DNA of 64,000 nt from Orthonyx spaldingii (taxonomy: Eukaryota > Chordata > Aves > Passeriformes > Orthonychidae). A program made the position numbers and the translations under genes. A model generated the notes under the pieces. It did no database searches and had not been told where the DNA came from. It worked only from the letters and a program-made list of their open reading frames with translations. The stretch spans positions 118,276 to 182,275 of the forward strand of contig VZTJ01006080.1 of assembly GCA_013397795.1 (NCBI GenBank). Reading direction: 5' to 3'. Positions 23,100-34,680 of the stretch are shown here, piece by piece (positions within the stretch are counted from its first letter, which is position 1; every line of letters starts with the position of its first letter).

Positions 23100-24130
23100 T
23101 GTTCCAAAGCCTCTTTCCCCGCATGCGGCGCGTCCATCACGCCCTTCTGCCGCCGCTGCAGCCTCCTCCCGAACCGCAGCCCACCCGCACGGCTTGGGGG
23201 CACCGGCGGCGGCGGCGGAACCCCTTCCCGGGAGGGCTTCCCGGGGGTGTTCCCGGGAGGAATCCCGCGGGAAAGGGCGGGCGAGGGGCCAGCCAGCACC
23301 TGCCACGGGAAGAGCGGCCATTCCCCCGCGCCGCTCCCGCCATCCCTGGCACCGCATCCCGCATGCCGCATCCCGCATCCCGGCCCGCTCTGCACCACGG
23401 CGTAGGGAAGCCGCCGCCTCGCCTCGCCTCGCCCCGGCTCCCGCAGCCTCCCCCGCGCCCCTGGCACCGCACGGGCATCCACGGCCGGGCCCCCGAGCCC
23501 CCGGCCCCGCTCACCCCGCGGCGCGGCGGCCCCGCTACGGGCGGCGGTCTCCGGGAGGGCGGGCGGGCAGNNNNNNNNNNNNNNNNNNNNNNNNNNNNNN
23601 NNNNNNNNNNNNNNNNNNNNNNNNNNNNNNNNNNNNNNNNNNNNNNNNNNNNNNNNNNNNNNNNNNNNNNNNNNNNNNNNNNNNNNNNNNNNNNNNNNNN
23701 NNNNNNNNNNNNNNNNNNNNNNNNNNNNNNNNNNNNNNNNNNNNNNNNNNNNNNNNNNNNNNNNNNNNNNNNNNNNNNNNNNNNNNNNNNNNNNNNNNNN
23801 NNNNNNNNNNNNNNNNNNNNNNNNNNNNNNNNNNNNNNNNNNNNNNNAGGGGAGGGGGAGCGGGACCCCCGGAGCCGCCACGGTTTCCCGGCTCGGCCCC
23901 TTGTCCCCTCCCTGGGGGCTGGAGCATGGTCCGGCGTGCGGGGACACCGCTACCTGCGCTCGGCGGTGGCCGGCGGAGGCTGGAGGTGTGCGGACATCTC
24001 TTCCAATCGCTCCTGCCCCGGAGCACGGTGCTGCGGGGGCTTCGCCGGCATCACGGCGGCAGGACTGCGTCGGGGACAGAGGGACGGGATCTGGGTGACC
24101 CGCAGCGGTGTTGGTGCCCCAAAACCCTGG
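23100..24130. promoter_or_regulatory. CpG island, probable promoter, interrupted by an assembly gap
   Basis: The base composition changes sharply to GC-rich, CpG-dense sequence at about 23110 and falls back near 24130. Sp1-type GGGCGG boxes occur (for example near 23274 and 23555-23568). There are also short GC-rich tandem motifs: three TTCCCGGG words at 23225-23257, GCATCCC repeats near 23356-23385, and CGCCT and CGG runs. Islands like this usually mark vertebrate promoters, often bidirectional. The core (23571-23847) is unsequenced, so start site and direction cannot be decided. Open frames span the island in most reading frames simply because GC-rich DNA has few stops. They should not be read as proteins. 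Confidence 0.75.
23571..23847. other. Assembly gap (277 N)
   Basis: The gap is a run of N inside the CpG island. GC-extreme promoter cores are commonly lost in short-read avian assemblies, which would explain its position. The N count may be an estimate. Confidence 0.99.
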
Positions 24131-24369
24131 GGATGCTCTGGGTTAGAAGAGCCCTGCAGCCTGGAGCAGTGGGGTGGGATGCAGGTCCTGGTCCAGACTG
24201 TGGCAATGCACCCCTCCTTCCCCACGCCTCGTGCAGGGCTCCGAGCAGGACTGCAACGCTGCTGCACAGTGCTGTGGTCCCGAACACCAAAGCCATCCGC
24301 GGCCCTGTCCACCTGGGAGCTGCTAAGACACTGAACTCATGCTACCCAACAGAACCTTGTCCTCAATAA
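23926..24369 (+). other. Short open frame ending on a poly(A) signal (candidate transcript end)
   Basis: An ATG at 23926 opens a 147-codon frame whose TAA stop lies within CAATAAA (AATAAA at about 24366). The conceptual protein is arginine-rich at its start and of low complexity, and I recognise no domain. It starts in the CpG island and ends where the island has decayed, so a short CpG-island transcript, coding or not, is possible. A non-coding terminal exon or pure chance are equally good explanations. Confidence 0.2.
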
Positions 24370-24374
24370 ACCGC

Positions 24375-26227
24375 CTTGGGAACTCAGAACACAAGGAGAG
24401 TGGCTTGTGCTTTCCCTGTTTTAGGCTTAGATTTGCCTCCAACTCACAGATGTGTTACTATAACTGAGAGTGGTACCACCCCAGCTACATTCAAGCTAAA
24501 TTCCTAGTTGGCAGGGCAAAGAAAAAAGTGACCCAGCAGTTATTCTACTGCAAATGAGCACAGAGTCCTGGCTTCCCACAGTGTGTGGCATGTTCTTGTC
24601 AATACGCCTTTAGTGTAAAATTGAAAAAAAAAATAGCACCCACAAGCTAGAGTAAATCATACCAATGTAATTTTTATCTGTGGATCAATGGAATTTAATT
24701 CCTCAGCTGCCAAGATATCTTGCAGAAGCATTTTTGGGTGTTCATTACCCCAGCATTTCATGGAGAGGGTGTGCTGTGCCATGTGGAGGTAAGGTGACTT
24801 GCCAGACATCACCAGTAAGCCCAGACTGTGTCTCACCAGGGTGGACAACAGGCCACATGGACCGAGGAGCACAACCAGATGAGTAGTGCAAAGTTATTTA
24901 CTGGAGGCTGGAGAAGTGTTACGTTTTGTCTGCTGCAATGCAGAGGAAAACATTTGCGTATCCAAATCCCTTTTCCTTTGTAAGACACCGGGAGCACAGA
25001 CACAGCCCACTGAAGGATAAGCAGTGCAACAGCATCAGTAATGTTGGTCTGGTCATACCTAAAGACTGACATTTACCCAAGAAATAACAAAATTGTGTGA
25101 ATTTCAAGAGTGACTGCTTGGAAATTTAATATGAGAATGTCTTTGCAGATTTCCATCCCTGCAGTTTCATTGTTTCTTCCATTGTTTCTCTGTATAAGAG
25201 GCATCTGCTGTCCTTGGTGGATGTAGAGGAGGCAGAGGGAAAGCAAAGCACTCACCTATCTTTCTGCTTTTTCCCCACCTTACACAGTCACCAAGCCTAG
25301 TAGAAGCAGAGCAGGAAGGCATGGTTTGTCTTTCTCCTGCTTTTTGATCATATGGATTTCTGACCCACTTGTCGTTTTGGAGAAGCTCAGCTGGGCATGA
25401 GGTTTTCCTTCCTAGTATGGTTGTTTTGTGGCTTTCATGGAGCTACAGCAGTAGCAACAAGGGCTATTTTTAGCCTAAAGTAGGCCAGGCAGTTCCAGTA
25501 TTAATAGGAGGAACATTTGAGAACAAAACAAGCAAATAAAAGAGAAAACAAACTGAGAAGTGTAAACAAGAATAATCTTTTACCAGAAAAACTTGCTAAA
25601 TAGTAAATGTGAGGAACTGCATCCTCAGGGGACATGACTCCACCCCACAGCAAAAAAAACGAATGCAGTCTCTCATCAATATATGTTGCCTGCAGAACAA
25701 TCAGAGTATCTTGCTTTAGCATCATGCACCTGGAGTGGGATTTTTAGGGATGCCCAGTTCATCAGATTGCAGTACACATTCGTTTCTCACAAAAAACATA
25801 CCTACCCTGGAAGTTTAAATATACATTAATCTCCTTCTTAAGATCACTACACATTTATGTTTTGAATCAGAGTGTAGCTGGTACCCAAACTGTGTTGCCC
25901 AACTTGCTGGGAGAATTCACGCCCACGTTTGTAGTGAAATCCTGTGGGCAATGTGCAGCTCTCTGCAGTAGGCAGAAAAGAGACAAAGATGTGTACTACA
26001 GGAGAAAGATTCATATTTTGCTGTTAAAAGCAACAAATCTTAGTTTTCGATCAATGATAATTCACTGGGAGGCACAGGTATCTGTCAGCTCCTTTATCCT
26101 TGTTGGGGTTTGAAGACTAGATTGCAACAATTCAGCAGTCTGTAAATCTTCGTGGAAGAATGAGTGCAGCAACCTTCATCACAAACGTGTACTTCCCACA
26201 TGGACTCATAGAGCTGGTTTCTACGCT
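24375..26227. other. Non-coding single-copy stretch
   Basis: No exon or repeat family is recognised. I tested a possible LTR around 24830-25060 (minus strand) and could not find termini or a target duplication. Confidence 0.5.
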
Positions 26228-26259
26228 GTTTTTTTTTTTTCTTTTTTCTTTTTTTTTTA
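26228..26259. repeat. Poly(T) tract with C interruptions
   Basis: Nearly pure T for about 30 bp, interrupted by single C residues. No retrocopy is recognisable next to it. Confidence 0.85.
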
Positions 26260-27400
26260 AAGCTTCTGGTGGTAGTTGATTATCTTTTTTCCATTAGAAA
26301 TTCCAGTAAGAATCTCACATTCTGACTCTTGTTGGAGTCATTCCATTGAAGCCAGTTGCAGAATATACTCAGTGCTTTTTGCTCACCTGAGTGTTTCGGT
26401 AGGTGCAATCCAGAAATCCAGGACAATCTATGTCACCATAATCATATGTTACTCTGTCAAGTATTGTAGTAGGATGCTTGTAGTGACAACATAAGTGTTT
26501 GCTATATATAGCCAACATTTGCTTGCTGCTAATTTTGTGAGACAATTTCCTGAAAAAGCAGAAAGAATCAGCACTTTTTGCTTTATCTCTCTAATTGACA
26601 AGCATGTCTCTGTGTCCCCATCTGACTTTTTTCCACAGCAGTGTGAATACATACAAACTTTCAGAAGAAGTGCTAGCAGAGTTTAGTGCACAAGAATTCA
26701 ACCTAAGGCCTCACTTATTATCTGTCCATAAATTTGCCCTGATGGTCTTTTCAGTTGCAAAAGCATAGACTTCTTTGCACAGCTTTTTGAATCCAGATCA
26801 ACTTCTAAGTGTTTCACTGTCCAGAAAAGCCACACCTAATTCATGCCCACACCTCTTGATGCACAGAGCAAGAAAATGGCAACATACACATGCACAGACC
26901 AAACTGCAGCTGTAGGATTTGTGTACAAGCCATAGAGGTGAAAAGTTTGCAACCAGTATAATAAAAAATAGTTTGGGGATTAATTTGGGGATTTTTTTTT
27001 TAGCTGAATACATCCTGCCTAAGAACACTGCACTTAATCATCTTTGCCAAGTGCTTTTCAGGCAGCAGTGACGGGTTACCAATCCTAGCCCTGCCTGAGC
27101 AAAATTAGGATACAAGTCTGCAAAGAACCTAAAGCTAAGTGTGTGACCATGATGCCAGGTCAGGTGTCACTCTGGAGAGCAGGGGCTGACTGCTGCAGAG
27201 CTGGCAGCAAATTCGTGCTTGGCAGATTTGTTTTCACTATGCTTTATTTTCTCCTGCTCTCTTGAAATGACATTACACACCCCTTACTGCTAGCCAGAGA
27301 CTTAACCATACCACTGTTTTGGTTCTTGGTTAAGGAAATGCAGTACACTTAATTGTGTAAGTAGTTGTAGTCTCAATAGTAGGGCATATTGCTGTGTTGT
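26260..27400. other. Non-coding single-copy stretch
   Basis: No gene, RNA gene or repeat family was recognised. Confidence 0.5.
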
Positions 27401-27508
27401 AGAATCACAAAATGGTTTGGGTTGTAAGAGACTTTAAAAACCATCTTGTTTCAACCCCACTACTGTGGGCCAGAATGCCTTTTACTAGACCGGGTTCCTC
27501 AACTGTAG
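27401..27508 (-). mobile_element. CR1 LINE 3' end, minus orientation
   Basis: The inverted tail AGAATCACAAAATGGTTTGG is followed by diverged CR1 3' sequence (AAAACCATCTTGTTTCAACC, TTTTACTAGACCGGGTT). It is about 108 bp long and old. Confidence 0.85.
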
Positions 27509-27678
27509 TACTAAAGTCTCTTAAAACTTGGATTTACATGTGTACCTTATATCACAGAGAGAAAAATCAATTTCTCTAATATCTAAGGAGGCCTCAGTAG
27601 GCCACCATCACATCAAGAAAATTCCCAAGGGGCTAGGAAGGAAGCAGCATCCCTGACCTGACGTGAAACTCCAAATCA

Positions 27679-27866
27679 GGCACTGGCCAGGTTGCAGAGA
27701 TGTCGTAAGAGGTGGTGAAGGTCCTATCCTTGGGAACACGCAGGGTCAGGCTGGGCACAGCTGAGCAGACTGATCGAGTGGAAGGTGTCCTTGGGCATGG
27801 GAAGGGGGTTGGAGTGAGGTGTCCTTTAAAGGTCCCTTCCAATCCAAACCATTCTGTGATTCTGTA
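27679..27866 (+). mobile_element. CR1 LINE 3' end, plus orientation
   Basis: The copy holds CACTGGCCAGGTTGCAGAGA, GAGTGGAAGGTGTCCTTGGG, GGTCCCTTCCAATCC and the tail CATTCTGTGATTCTGTAG, clear CR1 3' sequence. It lies 170 bp from the oppositely oriented copy at 27401-27508. Confidence 0.9.
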
Positions 27867-30142
27867 GGCCTGTCTTCACAGCAGCTAGGCTGAGAGACCA
27901 AGTCCACCTGAGTCAAACAGCAGCCCAAGGAAGCCTCTCATGAGTAACTATTAGTGACTGACAACTTGCCAAAGTCCTGAAATAGGTGAGGAACACTTTC
28001 TGCTGGGCTCTGGTGGACCAACAGGCTCCCAACCACTACAGTCTGTGGTGGAATGCTGCTCAGACCTGGGGGGAAGAGATAGTAGCAGAGAGGCATCAAG
28101 GATTTCCTCTCACTCTTTGCAGACGAGGCACTGCATAGCTAATTAGTCGCAGGAAAATGCACCATCTGTTATGCTAATGTAAGATAACAGTATTCCACTT
28201 CAGCTTCAGGGAAGACCAGCTTCATAAACAACGCTGTACCCAAACCTTCCCTCAAATGGACTCTTTTGGCCACAGGGATGTGTGATGGGAGCTGCTATCT
28301 CTCATTAAATACTCAGTAGGTTAAATGCAAAGACCAGTTTCTTCTCTGACATCAAAGGATTCCAGCATAATACACAAGTTAAAGCCCACAGAGAGGGAAT
28401 AGACTAATTTCTAACATGTCACATTGCTGCTACAGGTATGAAAATCCTTTAGCTGCCAGTGACACAGAAAAAGTCTTCACCATGGAGAAGATTTACAGGG
28501 AATGGGAACAAAGAGGGGTGTGAATACAGTGAGTGACACACCTTGCAATGCAGAGAATAATCCAAATTATTCACTCTTTAAGGACCGAGGAACCAGCTTT
28601 CTGCTTTTCAACATCAGATTGATTCTTTCTAGCAAAATAAAACCCAAACTACCTCTATATGTTTATGTATACACACACAAGCAAGGCTGCTGATAGAGTC
28701 TGATACACCTAAGTTTGGGAAAACAATCTTGTAGCTTTCTGATAGCAAATTACATTTGCATAATGAAGTGTACTGGCAGGCAAGCTCAAGCTGAGTGGGT
28801 GTAGGCAGGTAGTACGCTTCAGCAGTAACTTAGAAAGCTGTTCCCCTAGCACATTTGAGGGGGTTATGTTCCTCAAATCTTGAGGAGTTTTTTTAAGGTT
28901 TTTTTTTTTTTCCAGTTTTCGTAAAATTTCTGACATCTTCCTGTTAACAAGAAAGAAGATACCATATCTCCATATAATTAACAGCAAATTCATAATTACT
29001 GCACAGGAAGAGATGAACAGACCAGAATCTGCGCCTAAATGGAGATGCCCTGTATTTTTCTGATGTGTTCCTAAATCCAGAGCTCCAGACAAACAGTCCA
29101 CAGTATCTGAGAGCAAGGTGTGCATTACACCCCATTTTTCTCTATTGCCTTTTATCTCTTGGCCTAAAGCCTCAAATCAGAACACACCCTCTATGTGAAC
29201 ATTATTTGAACCCAAATTTTTTACTGCTCAGGTACCTTAAGAATAAACTCTGCTCTTCTACATAGCATTTGAAAGAATAAAAATGAAATTAAAAAAATTA
29301 CAGGCAGTTTCAGATTTGGCTGTGCTGCAGATCTAGGAAAAAGGGTTGTCCTACACAAAGGCGTACCAATTTAGCTAAATTTGTAACCCTGCTATTTATG
29401 TATTTTTGTATCAACTCCCAGAAGTTTAACTTGCCTCACTTATTTTGCTGAATTAGGTTTTAGTTTCTAACCAAACTACACAACATTTTGCCCAGTGTAT
29501 CTTCATGTGTTTTCGATTTACATTAGCTTTCTTAATTCGTGTACAAATGTGTTATACTGCACTCTCTTCAGGTAACACTCATACTCAGTGGGATGCTATT
29601 TTAGAATTCAGAGTTAGTCATTCCTATTCCATCACTTTTCTTGCTTTTGAATGTTGTTTTAGAAAGTGTATTCAGTTTCTGCAAGTTGATCAGAGGGTGA
29701 GTAGACCCTGTGCCTAAAGGCAGCCAACTAATTTTGATACATTAGTGAAATTTTAAAGCAAAGGGCATGAATCTTGTGGCCTGTGCAAGTCACAGATTGT
29801 ACTTTGATGGTATTTTACTTGATTGCATTTGTTCATGTTGCAATTGCACCTTAAGCTGAAGTCCAGCAGCATTCATGAGTTGAGTAAATCCTTCTGATCG
29901 TGTAATCCATCAGTGTATTCCTGGACCTTTTAATTCTAAGGCAAAAACACAAACTTCTAAGTGCATTTTCTTCTGATCTCGAAGGATGAGCAGTCAAGCA
30001 TCCTTACTGAGTTATTTAGACCCATGCTACAGGACCTACACCAAAAATCACTGCTAGAAATGCAGACAAATGATGGGAGCACTGGCTGGACTCTGGCCAG
30101 AGGCTAACCAAGCTAATCAGAACATGGGAAAATGTTAGGGAA
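27867..30142. other. Non-coding single-copy stretch
   Basis: No supported exon. A 138-codon minus-strand frame at 29125-28709 has no recognisable domain. Confidence 0.5.
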
Positions 30143-30254
30143 CTGTTGGACATGGAGATGCCCCATCCCCGGAAATGTTCAGCGCCAGGTCAGATGGGGC
30201 CTTGAGCAACCTGATCTAGCGAATAATGCCCCTGCTTATTGCATTGTGATTCCA
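30143..30254 (+). mobile_element. CR1 LINE 3' end fragment, plus orientation
   Basis: It contains GATGCCCCATCCCCGGAAAT, GTCAGATGGGGCCTTGAGCA and ACCTGATCTAG, typical of CR1. The tail is degenerate (GCATTGTGATTCCA). Confidence 0.85.
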
Positions 30255-32536
30255 CAAGAAATAGCAGTGTGAGACATTGACAGGTGGTGCCACAAAGGAT
30301 GGATGGGTAGAGAGATATCACGGGCAGCTGAGAGGGTGTTGTGTGAGACGTGGCCAAATTCCACAGATAACTGGGGGGAGCACTAAGGACCTTTAGGGAA
30401 TTACAGCTTTAGAAAGCTGCCAAACCCACGTAACTCTATCAGGTATATCACAATAGACAGGTAACAGAATCAGAAATATCAAATTTGGTGTTTGGGAGGA
30501 AAAAGTAATTTGAAGTTGTTGATTTGTGAGGAAACTGAGGTGGACATGAAGGGGTACAGGAGTGATGAAATGAAGGATTAAGAGATGTTAAAAGGGATAG
30601 TAAATATACAGATGATGTAAGTGGGGCCCTCTGGGTGTAGCTGGCAGTCTGCTGTGCCCTTGGGCATGGCAGTTGGAGCAAGGGCGTGAAAAAACCCCAG
30701 AGCTCCACTGTCACCATTTGAGCAGTGCCTGGTTATGGCCTCAGGAGAACAGGATAAGAGCAGTCCACCCCTGTACCCAGAGGGACCAAATCCTTGTAAC
30801 ACCATGCAGATGCCTCTTCCAGGTCTGCTGGCTTTGGGGGCTGAGCACTGCTGCCTAACCAAACTCCCAGTCCCAGTCGTTTCTGCTCTCAGGTGCTGCT
30901 CCAGGGAAGGGCTAAGAGATGCACACTTGTGCCACCTCACCATTCATGTTCTTTGCCTCCCAATCTGGCCCCAGTCCCTGTCATCTCATGGTTACAGGTG
31001 CAAGCTATCAGTCATTCACAGGAGTGAGTTGCTGCAAAAAGTTCTTGAAAGACTCAGTTTGCACAAGACTTTGAAGGACTAGGAGAAGCTTTGGAAAACC
31101 TCACCAGCCACCATTAGGGCACAAACTATTGTAAGGGATATCAGCCAGTGTCTAACACTTTAATTTTTCTCTGGTATAGGAGATTTTAAATTTTAGATTT
31201 TAAAAATCCTTTAGCAAGGAAATAGCTTCCCACAAACTGAGAATCACTTGTCTTTTTATCAGCCAAGGACTTGACCACCCCCTGCCCACTCTACTTCTTT
31301 CCTGCAAAGGAACTTTGCCCTCTGTGCTCATCTGCTTACTCAGGACTCCACTACAGAGCTCAAAGGCTACTGTGATGCCTCTGAGCAGTGAAGTTTACAT
31401 CAGAACAAATGCCAAGATGAATTTCTCTATTTCTGTGTACTCCACCTAACAAGATCAGCATGCAGAAGTACAGTGCCTGAAGTTTAAAATTAATTTGAAG
31501 TTTGTAGGACAGCTCTCTGGAAAGTAGGTTATTAAGAAGGGATGAAATTTTTGAGTTTAATTGCACTGTCATTTGTCATTTTTGTTAAATCAAACAGCAT
31601 CCTTGTGCAGTAGCTGAGAATTAGGTGCGGAAGTCATAATGGTGGGTCAGGAATCTGGGACCTGAACTAATCTGGCAGTTGGGTAATCTTACATCAAAGA
31701 GGTCATGTAGTTTGGTGGGAAAATGTGGCATTACATTCACAAGAGCATTCAGGGTAACTGCTTCATTTTACAAGCTTTGATATTAACCTGCTCACTCTTC
31801 TGGCAAAGCAGATTTTCCATTAGACATAAGGAATGGCGCTCCAGAAAGGTTGCTTGTGAAGTCTGGGGATTTAACAACTAGAAATGGAACAACAACTTCT
31901 TCAGAAGGTACTGTTTGAGAATAACCTCAATCTGTCAGGACAGCAGGAAAGTCAGCCCCAGTGCTTCCTTCCTGCTGCAAGGAATGATCTGAATGATGGC
32001 TGAAATTGTATAGACTCTTTTTTTTTTTCAAAGAGACAGTGCAATGGAAGAAGAGGGCCAGAAGAGTAGTTCCTACCAAATCATTCCAGATTTACCTCCC
32101 ATTCCATTGCTATCTGCAGCTTTGATATGTAGATCTGGGAAGGTTGTATTCCCAATTCTGCCCTGTATCAGTGCAAGCCATGTACACAACCTCTCTGACT
32201 CTACAGCCAGTCTTCCTCAGACTTAAGACCAGGGCCATGAGTATTCTCTGGATTAGCAGAGCAATGTATGGGGTCTTCACAGCACAGGGGTTCCCACATT
32301 CTCTGTGGAAATGAAAGACAACAGAAAGCCTTGTCTATCAAGAAGGATGGCTGCTTTGGTTAATCAGAGACAAGAAATGAGGAGAGTCAGTGATTGTTGA
32401 CTCTGACTTGATTCAGCAGCTCTCATTAAATAAGGGATACGTATTTGACTGTCTCCCCTTTTAGCGAAAAGAAGGATCAATCCAGATCTTCACCAGACCA
32501 GGGATTTCGTGCCACCCTGAACAACAGTGTGATGAT
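30255..32536. other. Non-coding single-copy stretch
   Basis: A somewhat GC-richer part at 30620-31000 has open frames on both strands, but no protein family is recognised. Nothing else is seen. Confidence 0.45.
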
Positions 32537-33015
32537 GAATCACAGAATCATGGAATAGTTTGGATTGGAAGCGACTTTAGAGATCATTCCAAGCCTCTGT
32601 CATGGGCTGGAGCACCTTCCACTAGACCAGGTTTCTCAGAGCCCCATCCAACCTGGCCTTGAATGCTTACAAGTATGGGGCATCCATAGTCCCTCTGGGC
32701 AACATGGGGCAGTGCTTCACCACCCTCTTAATGAAAAATACCCTTCTTATATCTAATCTAAATCTATCTTTTCTTAGTTTAAGTGTATTAACCCTTATCC
32801 TACATTTACACATACTTTAGTCCCTCTCCAGCTCTATTGTAACTCCCTTAGGTACCAGAAAGTGCTCCAAGGTCTCCCTGGAATCTTTTATTCTCCAGGA
32901 TCAACAACCCCAACTGTCTCAGTGTGTCTTCATAGTACAGGTGCTCCAGCCCTTTGAGCATCTCCATGGTCTTCTCTGGACCTGTTCCAACAGGTCCATG
33001 TCTTTCCATGACTGG
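32537..33015 (-). mobile_element. CR1 LINE, ~480 bp, minus orientation
   Basis: The copy runs from the inverted tail (GAATCACAGAATCATGGAAT) through CCTTCCACTAGACCAGGTTT and CTCTCCAGCTCTATTGTAAC to CTGTTCCAACAGGTCCATGT. This covers the whole 3' region and part of the adjoining 5' region. It is the second longest CR1 copy in the window. Confidence 0.95.
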
Positions 33016-34650
33016 AAAGAATCTTAAAAAAACCAACAACAAACAACCCAGGGGTATTTATACACTCATTTGTATAGAGGTGGCAAACCATCACCACCCA
33101 AGTAAAAGTTTAGGCAGAGCAAGAGCTGCCATAACAGCTACAGAGCGCTTGGGCAGCCAGCAACAACCCATTGCCCTGCACAGGTGACTAATGCAGTCTA
33201 GGTATGAAGAAGAGGGTAAATTATAAAGTCTTGATAGATCAGTTTAGCTATCAACCAACAGGAAAAAAAAAAAGATGCATTTCACAAGAGAGGCAAGGTT
33301 TGACATGAAGAAGAAAAGACTTTTCTCCTCTAGAAACAGCTTCAAATAGAAGGCCTCTCTAGGCTTTTTGTGATGCATTTGGTCCTACTATGCCTGGCCA
33401 AGCTGTGCATTTAAAGAGAAGGATATACCTTTGACTTATTAGAGAGACTTCAGGAGTGTTTCCAATGTGTAAACAGAGCTGTGCTATCCATTCCAGTAAT
33501 CTCATTGATTTAAGAGGATCATTTGCAATGTTTGGAAGGAACAGACATAACAAAGAGAATTTGTCTCCAATGAAATTTGGTTCTTCCATTAAAAAAATGC
33601 CTCCTCTGTGAAATATATAGTGATTTTGTGCTGTTCCTGTCACTTCTTGCTGTTAAGTGTTGGGGTATAAGACAGGGGAAGAAGGGTGGAGAAGAACCCA
33701 CACAGTTTTCATCCCCAACTTGTGCTCTGCTAGGCTTAATACAAGATACAGCAGCATCAAGCAGCACAGAGTAGGATTTTTGTCAGGTACACTTCTCCTT
33801 TGAATTGACTTCATAAGATTTAGAACACCTGGAAGAATTAAAAAATATTAGGAAAAATGTTCTGTTCATGTCATTGTTACATACATGTGATTCCTTTTTC
33901 CATTCTCTAAAGGATCACATTTAGTTCTACAAGCATCATGGTGCTACATATTTATATCTCACAATCCATTCTAGGATCAGCCACTGTTGTGCTTCTGTAG
34001 GGGCAGATGCACAGCTTGGCCCAGAGGACCTATAACCCTGTGCATGGGCAGATGTGTCACAAGGATGTGTAGAATCTCCTGTGATAGCTCGTCCTCAATT
34101 TTGAGAAATTTAACATCCACTACTCGACAGTCTGAGCAGAGCAGCTGCTTCTGAATGTTGGTTCTTAAAACAGTTTCAGGATAAACACAAAAACCTGATA
34201 CCTTGCACTTTATCATACCTCAAAGTTTTTAAAAGTCTTCTTTCAGTCATTGCAATGAGATTTGTCTGTGAATCTTCCAGAGACCCTGGCCATGAACTCA
34301 TGATAGTAGAAAACAGAGACATCTGATTCAGTAGAAGACTTGAGATGATCAGATCAAAGGATCAACAAAAACCCTACAGCTACCAGAGAGATAATAATTT
34401 ATACAGATATTGTATTCTGCCACCAGAAACCCAGAGTCCAGTCAAGATATGAATCTAGATTTTAAGCCTTAAAATGCCTGAAGATCTTCAGTAGTTCCTA
34501 AGTGGGAGAAGAAAGCCAAGATTGAAAGGAAATAGCAGCTGGTCAAAGAGACAGTGGTGTTTCTGGGCAATATCAATGGGAGTAAAAATTTTAGTGGTTC
34601 TATGTGGCTCATTTTGGTTCTAAAGTGGATTGAATATTAAAAGCCAACTT
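33016..34650. other. Non-coding single-copy stretch
   Basis: No supported exon and no repeat family was recognised. Confidence 0.5.
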
Positions 34651-34680
34651 AAAAAAAAAATAAGGAAAAAAAAAAAAAAA
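34651..34680. repeat. Interrupted poly(A) tract
   Basis: Ten A, then TAAGG, then fifteen A. No retrocopied gene body is recognisable upstream. Confidence 0.85.

Noticed and set aside
23072..24334. Frames of up to 420 codons across the CpG island
   Set aside because: They are open in most frames because GC-rich DNA has few stops, and much of their length is the N gap translated as unknown residues.
24830..25072. Possible second LTR (minus strand, a U5-like stretch after a TAAATAA word)
   Set aside because: No TG...CA boundary with matching target duplication and no clear AATAAA.
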